64,000 bases of DNA from Scolanthus callimorphus (taxonomy: Eukaryota > Cnidaria > Anthozoa > Actiniaria > Edwardsiidae), in NCBI GenBank assembly GCA_033964015.1, contig CM066913.1, forward strand, positions 5,927,169 to 5,991,168. The letters are read 5' to 3'. Position numbers and translations under genes: made by a program. The notes beneath the pieces were generated by a model. It was not told the origin of the DNA. It made no database searches and worked only from the letters and a program-made list of their open reading frames with translations. Shown here piece by piece: positions 12,301 through 29,757 of this stretch (positions are counted from its first letter, which is position 1; each line of letters begins with the position of its first letter).

Positions 12301-13227
12301 GAAGAGGAAGCGGAAATAAACCGGAAACAAGTTTCAAAGTTTCTATTGACAAACGTCTTTGTTCATGACCACCACGTGACCCGAAGCGGCAAGATTAGTG
12401 AAAGTAAAGTTGTGTAGTTGTGTTCCTACATCACACGATAGTCTGCTCTGTTTGTTTTCGAGAGGAGTCGTTTTCACGAGGAAAAATTACAGGCTGCAAT
12501 TCTATTTAATTAGACATATGTTCTACTTCTCCACTAAATGCGAAAGTGTCAGGACTATAGCTGAATTTACAGGAACTGAAAACGTTTGTCACGAGTTACA
12601 GTACAACAACAATGGCGCCCAAAATCAAGCGCGGGAGTTTTCGTGTTTTGCCGTGTTTTGTGGGTTCTTAGCTCCCTAAAGACATTACCCTGGGGACCAG
12701 AGGCTGAAACTCTGCCCTTTCGCGTTTGTGTTGTTTCTCGGGAAACTCAGAGCTGGCGTCAGCCTCTGGAGGCGCGCGGTACTCGATTGTTCAGTTAATC
12801 CGTTCCGAGTCAGATCCTGACCCTGGCCTTCTGATTGGTTAGTGACATAAACAAACGCCCTGATTCGTCCGATGCGCTCATGTGATCTAAAAACCAGTTT
12901 GACAGTAAATGTTGCTTGAGGAATGTGTGACAAAAATCGCTTCCGACGTTGATGAGTTGTTATTGCTTGAAATAGCTATTGTTTGCGGCAAAACTGTTCC
13001 CTTTGTTTATTCATTTATCCTGAGGACGGGTGTCCTAGCTGCTCTTTCGACAGTAAAGAGAACGTCCCTGATTTTTCAAGTCGTTCAAGACTTGTGTTCG
13101 CGACTGAGTAGTGGTTGTGGTAGCTACTCTTCCAAGCCAATTCTCCTAGTAATTTGTCCAATGATGTCGGTAATAACGTCTCACATAACCGATTGAAACT
13201 GACGTCCAACAAACGAGGGGACAGCAT
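321..13227 (-). CDS. SHOC1: SHOC1-like meiotic crossover protein, 19 exons, 3' end off the left edge
   Basis: Spliced model on the minus strand: 13227-13185, 11275-10997, 10208-10046, 9596-9503, 9335-9203, 8963-8835, 8396-8252, 7911-7817, 7323-7048, 6684-6547, 5965-5738, 5205-4837, 4485-3982, 3160-2972, 2611-2464, 1606-1426, 789-746, 633-531, 367-321. Every junction has GT/AG and matching phase, totalling 3308 nt. The region from 5.2 kb down to 0.5 kb matches my memory of vertebrate SHOC1 (C9orf84): a helical stretch, a nucleotide-binding-like fold ([44 protein letters not shown] in parts), [40 protein letters not shown] and [20 protein letters not shown]1 is the ZIP2 counterpart that with SPO16 forms an XPF-ERCC1-like complex promoting meiotic crossovers; it acts on DNA in the nucleus. 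The N-terminal exons are acidic and low in recognisable similarity. First and last exons are tentative. Alternatives (FANCM, XPF) fit less well. Confidence 0.8.
531..633 (-). CDS. SHOC1: SHOC1 exon 18 (HhH-like C-terminal part)
   Basis: Acceptor TTTGTCCTTGTAG, donor GAA|GTGAGT, 103 nt. Spliced to exon 17 it gives [20 protein letters not shown], like the PLVAQLMLNKAPSLHWLL segment of SHOC1, a helix-hairpin-helix-like region. Confidence 0.85.
746..789 (-). CDS. SHOC1: SHOC1 micro-exon 17
   Basis: Acceptor ATTTCCACAG, donor AG|GTATGC, only 44 nt. [14 protein letters not shown] matches the MYLLDFPCINP motif that follows WLDKSWL in SHOC1, so this tiny exon is well supported. Confidence 0.85.
1019..1352. 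repeat. hairpin element in SHOC1 intron
   Basis: Inverted repeat: 1019-1150 (GTAGACCGTTACACCTCTCG, GCCGGCGGCTGTCT, GATCAC, ACCACGTGAT) is repeated inverted to 1352, with a spacer of about 70 bases. MITE-like. It contains several CACGTG/GATCAC motifs. Confidence 0.8.
1426..1606 (-). CDS. SHOC1: SHOC1 exon 16
   Basis: Acceptor TATTTGCCAG, donor AGG|GTGAGC, 181 nt. [20 protein letters not shown] and [12 protein letters not shown] align with the VEETALIIRQIAD...EWLDKSWL segment of SHOC1. Confidence 0.85.
1785..1880. repeat. GC-rich palindrome
   Basis: GGTCCTCCCCTCACC...GGTGAGGGGAGGACC arms meet around 1830, within a longer inverted repeat GCATCCTTGCGCG/CGCGCGAGGATG. Intronic. Confidence 0.75.
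2464..2611 (-). CDS. SHOC1: SHOC1 exon 15
   Basis: Acceptor ACTAACCAG, donor AG|GTATGA, 148 nt. [16 protein letters not shown] matches the VDEHTAIVLQD-type strand and loop of SHOC1; then a helix with [15 protein letters not shown]. Missed by length-based ORF finding because it lacks an internal ATG near its start. Confidence 0.85.
2972..3160 (-). CDS. SHOC1: SHOC1 exon 14
   Basis: Acceptor TGTTTTTCAG, donor G|GTAATG, 189 nt. [20 protein letters not shown] corresponds to the LESRYNI..ER segment I recall from human SHOC1; a diagnostic match. Confidence 0.85.
3266..3423. repeat. two-copy tandem repeat, about 78 bp
   Basis: CTGTTTCAACAAACAACAAA... ending TTGGGTTGAATCCAGATCAA occurs twice in tandem with small differences, in the SHOC1 intron upstream of exon 14. 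Confidence 0.7.
3982..4485 (-). CDS. SHOC1: SHOC1 exon 13, XPF-like central fold
   Basis: Acceptor GTTTTTTAG, donor G|GTAAGA, 504 nt, the largest exon. Motifs: [68 protein letters not shown]. The order helix, HPKL, beta strand, VVVVN strand matches the degenerate SF2/XPF-like domain of SHOC1, without a Walker lysine, as expected for this inactive family. Confidence 0.85.
4837..5205 (-). CDS. SHOC1: SHOC1 exon 12, start of the conserved core
   Basis: Donor G|GTGAGA. Phase requires the acceptor AG at 5206 (one 5 bases upstream is in the wrong phase). 369 nt. Contains [29 protein letters not shown] and [20 protein letters not shown], which align with the helical segment of SHOC1 ahead of its nucleotide-binding-like fold. 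Confidence 0.8.
5304..5449. mobile_element. 146-bp TIR element, TAGCCTGC family, 9-bp duplication (1 mismatch)
   Basis: Ends TGGCCTGCTCGCAGGCG and CGCCTGTGAGCAGGCTA; the interior is almost fully palindromic (GGAGTAGTTTTAGGTCGAGAAACG and its complement). Flanks ATCAGTCAG (5295-5303) and ATCAGTCGG (5450-5458) look like a 9-bp target duplication. Lies in the SHOC1 intron between exons 11 and 12. Confidence 0.75.
5738..5965 (-). CDS. SHOC1: SHOC1 exon 11
   Basis: Acceptor CATTTTACAG, donor G|GTGAAA, 228 nt. Ends with [15 protein letters not shown], a short motif (DDFL.LR type) that precedes the folded core in SHOC1 as I recall it. Confidence 0.75.
6333..6475. repeat. GAT-type simple repeat
   Basis: Imperfect (GAT)n/(GGT)n runs; the reading frames here on both strands (poly-I, poly-M) are products of the simple repeat. 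Confidence 0.7.
6547..6684 (-). CDS. SHOC1: SHOC1 exon 10
   Basis: Acceptor TATTTCTTTAAG, donor G|GTAAGC, 138 nt. Reads [20 protein letters not shown] then a charged helix [16 protein letters not shown]. The longer frame at 6612-6878 is a shadow. Confidence 0.65.
7048..7323 (-). CDS. SHOC1: SHOC1 exon 9
   Basis: Acceptor ATCTCGCAG, donor G|GTACGA, 276 nt. Contains [18 protein letters not shown] and ends FMNEFV. Open in this frame for 91 codons. Confidence 0.7.
7504..7771. mobile_element. TA-flanked MITE, GAGCGGATTTC ends
   Basis: Left end TAGCGGATTTCTGGGAGTGTCG, right end CGACAGTCATCTGAAATCCGCTCTA. Same family as 50371-50627. Located between SHOC1 exons 8 and 9. Confidence 0.7.
7817..7911 (-). 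CDS. SHOC1: SHOC1 exon 8
   Basis: Acceptor TTTACTTCTGTAG, donor G|GTAAGG, 95 nt. Reads [20 protein letters not shown] then [10 protein letters not shown]; amphipathic helix-like. Confidence 0.7.
7919..8236. repeat. intronic tandem duplication
   Basis: CAGCATTTTAGCCAGCCAACAC ... TTCAGATTATGG..GAAGAACCCGGGCAA ... TACACCATAAAAAG..CCTGA occurs twice (about 7927-8060 and 8070-8230); the second carries an extra insert of roughly 45 bases. Confidence 0.75.
8252..8396 (-). CDS. SHOC1: SHOC1 exon 7
   Basis: Acceptor TTATCCCTTTAG, donor AG|GTAAAA, 145 nt ending in phase 2. Ser/Thr/Pro-rich ([20 protein letters not shown]). The frame is also open upstream of the acceptor to about 8480, but only this acceptor fits the phase of exon 6. 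Confidence 0.6.
8636..8730. repeat. short tandem repeats
   Basis: CACGG(A/T)A units followed by three copies of ATAGCGGA(A/C)TTTCAATTCC-type 20-bp units. Intronic. Confidence 0.65.
8835..8963 (-). CDS. SHOC1: SHOC1 exon 6
   Basis: Acceptor TTTTTTCTTTTCACCGTCAG, donor G|GTATGG, 129 nt (2+42 codons+1). Reads [20 protein letters not shown] followed by an acidic stretch. Plus-strand reading frames over the same bases are shadows. Confidence 0.65.
9203..9335 (-). CDS. SHOC1: SHOC1 exon 5
   Basis: Acceptor CTTTATAG, donor G|GTAAGA, 133 nt (44 codons+1). Reads [20 protein letters not shown] then a lysine-rich end. Charged, probably disordered. Confidence 0.65.
9358..9476. mobile_element. GGCGGATCCAGGAATTT-type interspersed repeat, copy 1
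   Basis: GGGGCGGATGCAGGAATTTC ... CCAGCAAATACAG-like ... ATCTCCCGA; further copies at 19692-19815 and 20581-20745, with the same order of blocks. Probably a non-autonomous element; ends not resolved. Confidence 0.65.
9503..9596 (-). CDS. SHOC1: SHOC1 exon 4
   Basis: Acceptor TTTTACAG, 94 nt; donor GAG|GTCTGT is weak but gives phase 0, as exon 5 needs. Reads [20 protein letters not shown]. The intron just downstream holds a copy of an interspersed repeat (9358-9476). Confidence 0.55.
10046..10208 (-). CDS. SHOC1: SHOC1 exon 3
   Basis: Acceptor GTTGACAG, donor AG|GTACGG, 163 nt, ends in phase 2. Includes [20 protein letters not shown] and an acidic tail ending EWSVL. Phase fits exons 2 and 4. 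Confidence 0.65.
10997..11275 (-). CDS. SHOC1: SHOC1 exon 2
   Basis: Acceptor TTTCTATAG, donor A|GTAAGT, 279 nt (2+92 codons+1). Open throughout; Ser/Pro-rich then acidic ([16 protein letters not shown]). Part of the poorly conserved N-terminal half, so the assignment to SHOC1 rests on phase and on continuity with the following exons. Confidence 0.65.
11901..11990. repeat. two perfect 45-bp tandem units, each with TGACGTCA
   Basis: Unit CCGGATGTTGTACGTGTTCC.. to ..GCGTC at 11901-11945 and 11946-11990, identical. Each has the full CRE/ATF palindrome TGACGTCA. Located between SHOC1 exon 2 and the tentative exon 1. Confidence 0.85.
13185..13227 (-). CDS. SHOC1: SHOC1 exon 1 (tentative first coding exon)
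   Basis: ATG at 13227 with A at -3; reads [14 protein letters not shown] then one base before a GTGAGA donor. Its phase (1) fits the exon at 11275, forming a Cys codon across the junction. An in-frame TAG lies upstream of the ATG. Chosen because it is the nearest upstream open stretch with a good donor of the right phase; no similarity supports it. Confidence 0.4.
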
Positions 13228-13764
13228 ACTTTGCGACCAAGACGTAGACGAGGAGGGATTCTACATATTTCTGTCGAACTACTCGTAGCGTATTTTACCG
13301 GCGTTCTTTTCATCGCCAACAAAAAATATCTCAGTACTATTAAAAAGTGTAGAAACTGTCGTAACTCGAACGTGGCGCAAAATCTAAATGTAAACACACT
13401 TTTTGACAGCTGTCACGACAGGCGCAGCGGGCACGTGAAGGAAAACCGGTTTTTCCCGACACGCTAATTGGATAACTGTCAACCAGGAATCGTACCAGAC
13501 GCCCCCAGAGGCTCGTCACTTCGCTCCTCGTGGCAAAGTCTTGCTGCGCTCGACCTTGCCTAAAATTTTCTCATTACGCTCGAAAATTTTAATTCTTTGG
13601 ACCTCGAGCCTCTGGTTTCCAGTTCGCTCCTCGTGGCAAGTCTTGCTGCGCTCGACCTTGCCTAAAATTTTCTCATTACGCTCGAAAATTTTAATTCTTT
13701 GGACCTCGAGCCTCTGGTTTCCAGGGTATAAAGACATGGAATAGCTTTGAAAGTCACGGATATA
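13228..13764. promoter_or_regulatory. candidate divergent promoter between SHOC1 and a plus-strand gene
   Basis: 537 bases separate the tentative SHOC1 start (minus, 13227) and the ATG at 13765 (plus). Roughly the last 220 bases are a tandem repeat. No TATA box is obvious; TATAA occurs at 13761, directly at the ATG. Inference from geometry only. Confidence 0.35.
13515..13725. repeat. 104-bp tandem repeat, two units
   Basis: Unit TTCGCTCCTCGTGGCAA(A)GTCTTGCTGCGCTCGACC ... CTCGAGCCTCTGGTTTCCA occurs twice, nearly identical; each unit also has AAAATTTTC/GAAAATTTT inverted repeats. Confidence 0.85.
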
Positions 13765-13850
13765 ATGGCTGCGGTGTTGATTGGAAACTCACTGTTCGCT
13801 GGAGTTGGACAAACATTCAGTATGAAGTGGATTAAACTGCAAGCTCTTGG
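13765..13850 (+). CDS. candidate first coding exon of an unidentified membrane protein gene
   Basis: ATG at 13765 (context TATAATGG, T at -3, so only moderate) reads MAAVLIGNSLFAGVGQ then TFSMKWIKLQALG and ends in phase 2 at a GG|GTAAGA donor. The first 20 residues are hydrophobic, resembling a first membrane segment of a transporter-type protein (the pattern loosely recalls SLC35F6 starts), but I cannot name it. I did not find a convincing second exon downstream. Confidence 0.5.
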
Positions 13851-14087
13851 GTAAGAATGTTTTTTTGTTTTATGAGAAATATTTTCTCTGACTAGACGAT
13901 CTCTTCTGGGAATTTGATTCCTCGGCCGTACGATTTAGAAAAGATGATCATAGACTTTCAACTGTGTTTTGGCGATTCATTGAATTATAGAATTGATTAC
14001 TTTATTCTATCTATTGATAGCTATCTATTAATATTTCTTGAAAACTTTCGACCTGTGTTTCAATTTGTTTTGGATTCTTCGTGAGTA

Positions 14088-14611
14088 ATGCACTAGTCAA
14101 TTGAAACCCCCACCCCTAGGGACCCGGGAAAGGGTGGGGTTATCGTGGGGGTTTAAAGCATTTTAAAACAAGAGTCTGTTCCGAGGGGGTGGTGGATTTG
14201 ACTGGTTTTGATTCTGGAACCTGTCCCCACACCCGGGGAATGTTTATTTGCTTTCAAATCAATTATTTCGGTCAATCTTTCACTTTGATTTTGGCCATGC
14301 AAATCTACATGTTAGCTACGATGCAATTAATTGGAAGCATTCGATTTTAATGCATTTTTCTGTACTTGCATCCCTTGTTTCATATAGAACACCACACAAG
14401 CTGAGGCCCACTCCCCTTTGACGATCATAGAAAGGTGTGTTCTTTCTTTGATGCTTGCAAGTAAAAGGTGATTTCGGAGGCCCCAAGGGCATTTCACAGG
14501 AATTTCCTCCCGATGGAGTGGGGACTTGAACGACTTTTGTTCAGGGGTAAAATCAAATCACCAACCCTTCCCCGGGTCCCTAGGGGTGGGGGTTTCAATT
14601 GACTAGTGCAT
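14088..14611. mobile_element. 524-bp TIR element
   Basis: Ends ATGCACTAGTCAATTGAAAC... and its complement, TIR about 45 bp including CCCACCCCTAGGGACCCGGG. No coding capacity. Lies just downstream of the candidate exon at 13765. Confidence 0.8.
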
Positions 14612-16329
14612 AACCGGTTTGTCCCCAGCCAAATATAAGTTAAATGTTATGCATCAATAATATTTTCCTTCCTCAAAGGAAAGTGAGCAGAGTGCACAGA
14701 ACGTTTTCCCATTTCTGTTGGATCAGAATATAGAGAGCCTCTGTTATATGTTTCTGCCGTAGTTTCATTGTTTTCACCTCTTTCTAAAACTCAATAGAAG
14801 TATCTTGATCCAAGTTTTTCAAACTTTTCTCAGGGGGAGCATGCCCCCTCAAACAGAAATTATTAAGTTTTTCTGTCTCATTTCTATTTTCTCTAACACC
14901 CCCCCCCCCCCCAACCCCATTTTCTTCAGTATTTTAAGTGCAATTAGGTGAAATTCAAGTACCTTTTTTTTCCCTTTTCTGAACATCTTGTAAACCTGAA
15001 ACTTCATGAATTTCAGACCCTTCTACAAAATTGCTCCACCCATAATATGGAGTTATGTATTTGGAACACTTTGGACTTTGCGGCCTTCTGCTTAACACCC
15101 GTATGGCCAGGAGTAGTGTCTGGTCCATATCTTTTGAAGGGTCTGCATGCAAGTATAGTAACTTGTGTTATTTCCATTATGAAATCTAGATGGCAACCTG
15201 TTTCAATATACAGCTGAGGGTTTTTATAGAATGGGTCGACATAGAGTTTCATTGTAGTACTCCAGGGTGGAAAACTTTGACATTATATTTTTCGGTTTTT
15301 CATTTTGTTGTTCATGGCATACATAAGTGTTTCAGTAACTGGATTTTTGGCCACTTTGTCAAAATTGCCCGGAATCCTGGTAAAATGTCTCATATTAATT
15401 TCTCTGGTGTATCTATCAATAATTATCTTGTGAAATTATTCTACTTACTATTCTGTCAGATAATGCAGTTTTTTCCACTGAGGAATAAATATTGTCCTGA
15501 ATAAATCATGTAAGTATTTTTTTGGGTTGAACATTCTACCAGGTATTTTTTTGCGGGGTACAAAAATTTGCGGGTATTTTTGGGGGGTTAAAACTTCAGT
15601 GACAGGCTAGATTTGATCATCAAAATACTGCCTTAAACATGCTATTTCCTGGAAACATAAGCAGCTCTGCATCAAAAGTTGGGTATTTTTGGGGGTATCA
15701 AATTTTGGGAGCAGGTATTTTTTTGGGTATAGAATTTATGGCTCAGGTATTTTTTTGGGTATGAAGTTTGGAGCTCTGTCATTTTTATATCCGAGTACCC
15801 CCCTGTGGTCCCCCAGCTGACCCCCAGCCAGTAATCCTCGTTGAGTGGGGTAGGCTGTATTGGAAAAAAAAAAAAAGTGAAGTCCCCCCCTGCCCAGAAG
15901 GGCATTGAAAAGTGACCGCCACCCCTATGGAATTTCTAAAAACAAATTACAGTATTTGTATGGAAAAGAGCAGGGAGCATGCTAATTCTGACTGTAAGCC
16001 ATGGGACATGTGCCAAGCAATAAAATAAATCAAGCCAATCAAATTTATTGTAAAATTTGAAAATTTAGTCATTACAAAATTTGAAACTGCAAACTTGTTT
16101 AGGATTGAAAAGGTTACCAAATATTTTAGGGGATATTTTTCGGATATTTTGCAGGGATACAGCTGAGGCACCAAATGAGGCACGATATGGAGATTAGGGG
16201 ATATTTTGGTCCCCAGACTTGCCTCTATACAATCCCTCTGTGTTGAAATCAAACAATTCACTTGTGACCGAGACAACTCTGGGCTGAGAGATATGGTATT
16301 TGTGTAGGGACAGCATAAAACTGTCCCAG

Positions 16330-16630
16330 CCCTGGCTGGCCTGACAACCCTAACAGCCAACAAACCTAACAAACCTAACAGTCCTAAACAGCAGAGAGGA
16401 AGCATTCCTAAAAGGCGGGGCACATATTATGATCAACACCTAACCGCCCTCTGTTAGGGCTGTAAGGGCTGTTAGGACTGTTAGGTCTGCAAGTGGCTAG
16501 GGTTGTTAGGTGTTTATCATAATTTGTGCCCCAAGGTATTTTAAGAGGTGGGAGTAAGGAATGTTTTCTTGATGCTGTTTGGGCTGTTAGGTCTGTTAGG
16601 CCTAACAACAGCCCTAACAAGAATTTCCCT
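16330..16630. repeat. degenerate GTTAGGNCT repeats
   Basis: CCTAACAGYC/GRCTGTTAGG units in both orientations. Not a clean (TTAGGG)n array, so not telomeric. They create long but meaningless leucine/glycine-rich frames on the minus strand. Confidence 0.6.
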
Positions 16631-16814
16631 GTCCTATTGCTTGACAGGTCAGGGGTTGGGCCAACTTTTTGATTGTGCATGCCGCATGTGTTAGCCACAA
16701 CACCAAGATATCTTGCATTTTTTTTCTCATGTGAAACAGGTGCCAGTTTTGTCCCTACCCCAAAGTTGTCCCAGGGTCTCCTCCATCGTTTTTCAAAATA
16801 GTGGATGATTCGGG

Positions 16815-16933
16815 AGAAGACCCTGGGGGAGGCTGAGTCACATGACCGTTTCGACCGTTTCACAACAAAGGACAACCTCGTTCCCATGTTTTCAAACAGT
16901 GGTCATGTGACTCAGCCTCCCCCAGGGTCTTCT
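16815..16933. repeat. hairpin AGAAGACCCTGGGGGAGGCT, copy 1
   Basis: AGAAGACCCTGGGGGAGGCT...AGCCTCCCCCAGGGTCTTCT, arms about 35 bp incl. GAGTCACATGAC. Copy 2 at 32362-32508 shares the loop sequence (ACAAAGGACAA), so this is an element family. Confidence 0.8.
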
Positions 16934-18216
16934 ACTCGACCAACCACCATCTTGAAAATTACCCACAAGACGCTGGGGACGAGGTTGATATCTCGCCTCA
17001 TGTGAACAAGCCAAGGTGTAGACAAGGTGTCTACATTTTTATTAGTTGAGTTGTCCTCATGCTTTTTGTGTTTTGTAAAAGGCACAAAGGCAATAATATT
17101 AGTCTAAATATAATAAATGTATTTTTTGATACTACAATTAACTACTACCATCTTTAATTCCTTATAATAGTTGGGAGCTCCGCTTTTAGGCAGTGCCTAA
17201 ATCTATATATTAATTGTTCTTTGCATGTACCTGCACTAGAAACACAGCAGCAACTGTACTCATTACCTTTGATCCAGGGGGTAGCATAAGTTAGACCCTC
17301 TACCTGCCCTTGATGTGAATACACCTCCATGCATTCCATGTGATAGGGGACTGATAGCAGCATTTGATTCAGGTTATTTTGCCGCTGGTCAAGAGCCTGA
17401 AAAAGCAACTCTGACAGTTACACAGAGAATACATGCATCTGAACAAGATATATTTTCACCTGATCTGTGACGAGTCCACAAAAGACGACAAAAGACTTTA
17501 GTTATGGAAAGAACAACGCTATTTTTCAGCACTAGCTCTGACAAGGTTATGCAGTAAACGAGTTATAGAGCGAAGCCGAAGGTACAAAATGGCGAGTTTC
17601 GACATCTCGTTTTCGGGCGGGATTTCAGGTGATTTTCGTATTTTTTTTTTCTGCACTGGAAAAATACCAGACAAAAAATATTCAGTGACTGGCACCTTAA
17701 GTAGTATCTATGAAAAAGCGGATAACACTAGGCATGAATGGCCTGCTAGAACTGGAACTAAAATGCAAGAAAATAACTTATCTTGTCTGGTCGCTTGTCT
17801 TTTTAGCTTTTGGGAGTTTTCCTTACATCACAACTTACAGACCTTCCTGAAGCGAAATAATTACTTACTTGACTAAGATAATCGATCGCCAGAAATTTCG
17901 GCATTTTTAAGCTTCTTCTAGACTGTGGCTTCTGTAAATGCAGTAGTAAAACCAAAAGAAAAAGATGATGTGCTCTAACCAAAGGCCAAGTTTTTGACTT
18001 TGGTTGACTTTGGTAAGTTTCCCGCCAGTTTCCTTCGCGCACGAACGAAGCGCGCTTTCAAAGACCACAGGCAACCCAACACTTAATATAACGTTATTGC
18101 GTATTAATTTTGCCTTATTCTGCGAACAAGTGCACTGGCATACACTTCTTAGCCAATGTAACGACAGCTCGTTTATTGTCACACGTTTAGACGAAAACGC
18201 ACGCCTACCTAGCTCG

Positions 18217-18422
18217 AAGTGCACCCTGCGCTTTCAAGACTTTCGACCTGTAGCCACGGACTCACAGGCTGGCAAATATGACCGACCGCACTTTTTAGGC
18301 TTATTAAAGCTCTGTTGGTCATATTTTGCTAGCCCCGTAGGCCCGTGGCTACAGCTAGTCGAAAGTCTTGATTGACGTCCACCAAACACCAGTCGCGACT
18401 CAGAAAGCGCAGGGTGCACGTG
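18217..18422. repeat. inverted-repeat element
   Basis: GTGCACCCTGCGCTTTC and AAGACTTTCGACCTGTAGCC on the left recur inverted on the right (GGCTACAGCTAGTCGAAAGTCTT, GAAAGCGCAGGGTGCAC). Spurious frames on both strands cover it. Confidence 0.75.
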
Positions 18423-18470
18423 TGACTGAAAACCAGTGTAAGTGCGGGTTTCCGATTGTCGAAAGCTATA

Positions 18471-18887
18471 AGGTTACGGACTACCTTCTGGGTACTTTTT
18501 AGTTAAAATGGCATAATTTTACGAAAAATCAATGCAGTCGTATATTTACAAGTGATACCTCATTTTAAAGCTTATCAGTCCTGGGATAATCTATGGTATA
18601 TAATGTCATTTAATTTTCCAAAACACAATGATTTTTTATAATAAAAAAACAACGCAGAGGACACACAAAATTGGCTCTAAAATCGGCTCTTTTTAAAATT
18701 TCAAAAATCCCCAACACTGTTTTTTAGAACACATCTAAACCCATGGTTAAATATTGTTAAAGAACGAAAGCATCGTGAATCCGCGTTGCGTGGAGCTAAT
18801 AAGCTTTAAAATGAGGTATCACTTGTCAAGATGCGACTTTTTGTCGCGAAATTATGGCACGAAAACTACGAAGATAGTCCGTAACCT
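18471..18887. mobile_element. TA-flanked TIR element AGGTTACGGAC
   Basis: Ends TA-AGGTTACGGACTACCTTC and GATAGTCCGTAACCT-TA; inner arms ATACCTCATTTTAAAGCTTAT/ATAAGCTTTAAAATGAGGTAT. A solitary related end is at 37647-37740. TA duplication suggests the Tc1/mariner group. Confidence 0.7.
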
Positions 18888-19553
18888 TAAAACACAAAGA
18901 ACATCCAACCAAAAACGAAACAAATTCAACCACCAACCAATCAGGGGACGAAGTCGTTCTCCTAAAAGTACGACAAGCCGCAGTCTTCTGACCGGAGACC
19001 AACATAAATATGTTGACAAGGCAAGTCTGATTTACTAAGATCAATTCCCATAACCTTTTTTGAAATTGTATGTTCCTATCATGAAAAGCGGCTAAAGTTC
19101 TTTCAACTATCGTTTGACGGTCAAGATTATCCACATGATAAGTAAACTATTTCTCACCAGAAATAGCTTACATTGGCGTAATGCTGCAAATGAAATTTCC
19201 TAATAAAAAACTGCAGAGTTATCAAGGTGACTGTAGTTGTACGCTCTCATAAGTGATCTCTGCTGGCAGGGAAGTATAACAGGCTATAAATCAGTGTGTA
19301 ATTACTTCTGTCGGTTTTATTCAGAAATGGGAGTATTTACTTTTAATTATCTAAACACAGGCATTACAAAGTGTAGTTATCTTTAGAAAAAATGGAGGTA
19401 AGCTTTAAATAACATACAGTCTTAGAACTTAACTATAGTCATAGCTCGTACACGCTTTGCATTTTGTTTTTTATAGCCGTAAAAGTGAAGACATTATAAG
19501 TGCCAAACTTAAGCCCAAAAAATTAATACGCTGAATACGTTGTAAAAGGAGGT

Positions 19554-28369
<8,816 letters not shown>

Positions 28370-28552
28370 GATCTGTATTTTGGTCTCTCCTGTCGAAGGT
28401 TGATTTCCAAATTACTGTGGGAAAATATTGTACTACTTAAATACATATGATGTTTCTTTACAGTTAAAAAGGAATGATAAACTTTTTGTATAGGATAAAT
28501 GGATATTTTCTGGATCACATATAAATAATTTGATTCTTCTTAAAATGATATA

Positions 28553-29757
28553 CAGTCGAAGCTCTCGTAAGCGACCACCTCGGGAACTGAAAATTGCGGT
28601 CGTTAACGGAGCTGGTCGCTTACAAGAACGGCTCTCGTAAGCGACCACCAAGTGGCTTCCTACTTGAACAATAGGTGTTGGTCGCTTACGAGAGCTTAGT
28701 ACAATAAATCTAGAAAAAACCATGTGATACTAATGCTTAAAATAGTTTGATTTTCAAATATGTACATACTCAAGTGTATTAAGGCCTGGGTCAGCCCAAA
28801 AAATCAGAAAATTACAAAATTTCAAATATCTTTTCTAATCATTAATGATGGAGCATGAAATTTTCAGGATAGTTAACATTCATCGAGTGAAATGTTTTAG
28901 TATGGAATTTCGGCTGATACACTCGTCACGTGGCCAGTCACGTGACATTTTCACTTTTCAAAGTTTAAAAATTCCTTCGGTGGTGAGTTTCACTCCTTTT
29001 TGAAAAGTTAATAGCTAAAAATATTTCTCTCTTAGGGTTTAACATAGTGACGTTTTTACATGTGGAAAAAGTTTGCTCCTTTAGGGTGCTTTAAGGGGCT
29101 GATATATTAATTAGGTCACGTGACCTGGTTCCGACCCTTATATCTCGTTAACAGTAAATAATAGTTCAGCAGCCAAAACGGTACGATGTTTCTATTGCTG
29201 AGGTCTATCCATTTTCACCAAAGCTGTATTGTTAGATGTTTTCTCCATCACCGGAAAAGCAATTTACTGTTTCGTCACGTGACATATCTTGTGATGTCAC
29301 TCCGCACTAAGTTATAGCACCAAAATATTAAGCTCGTCGGGTTTTGTCACTGTGCCAAAAATTAGCCTTCCTTAAATAGATTAAAGCAATTTAAGGCACA
29401 TTTTGCGTTTTGGGGGGCTAGCCCCAAGCCCATTTCGAATCCCAGGCCTTAATGTGCTTGAGTAGAAATAGCATTTCACCGGTGTAGCTTGTATCAGTTT
29501 AGATATTTATGAGGTGACGACTGATGTTTTAAAGACAAAAAGTACTATGGTCGCGAGAGCTTAAAAAAAACACAGAAAATCTCTGTTGGTGATTTGAAAT
29601 TGTGGTCGCTAACGGAGCTGGTCGCATCGATACGGCGGTCGCTTACGAGAGCTTGAAATAACAGAGTTTATGTGACATTTCAAACGGGGTTTCGAGAAAA
29701 ATGGTTGTTATGGGAGCTGGCCGCTTATGAGAGCGGTCGCACAGAGAGCTTCGACTG
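28553..29757. mobile_element. TA-flanked element CAGTCGAAGCTCTC (Tc1/mariner-pogo type)
   Basis: Left TA-CAGTCGAAGCTCTCGTAAGCGACC, right GAGAGCTTCGACTG-TA. Subterminal GGTCGCTTACGAGAGC motifs repeat in both ends. CAGT ends and TA duplication fit pogo/Tigger-type non-autonomous elements. No transposase frame. Confidence 0.75.

Larger units (their letters stand above)
14612..19553. other. gene-free stretch of repeats
   Basis: No exon with supportable coding sequence. Holds degenerate GTATTTTTTTGGGTA-type repeats (15505-15780), TTAGG/CCTAA-like degenerate units (16330-16630), a hairpin at 16815-16933, one end of the GGGAGCTCCGC repeat at 17174-17213, a hairpin at 18217-18422 and a TIR element at 18471-18887. 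Confidence 0.6.

Noticed and set aside
12133..12420. Possible plus-strand exon near [15 protein letters not shown] / [18 protein letters not shown]
   Set aside because: Open stretches switch frame without splice sites between them; could be a decayed gene but cannot be supported.
16330..16630. Possible interstitial telomeric repeat
   Set aside because: Units are GTTAGGNCTG-like and irregular, not (TTAGGG)n.
15947..16887. Two 158-159 codon minus-strand frames, one with a signal-like LGLLGLLGLL start
   Set aside because: The leucine/glycine runs come from degenerate CCTAACAG repeats, and the upstream one covers a hairpin element; no splice context or homology.
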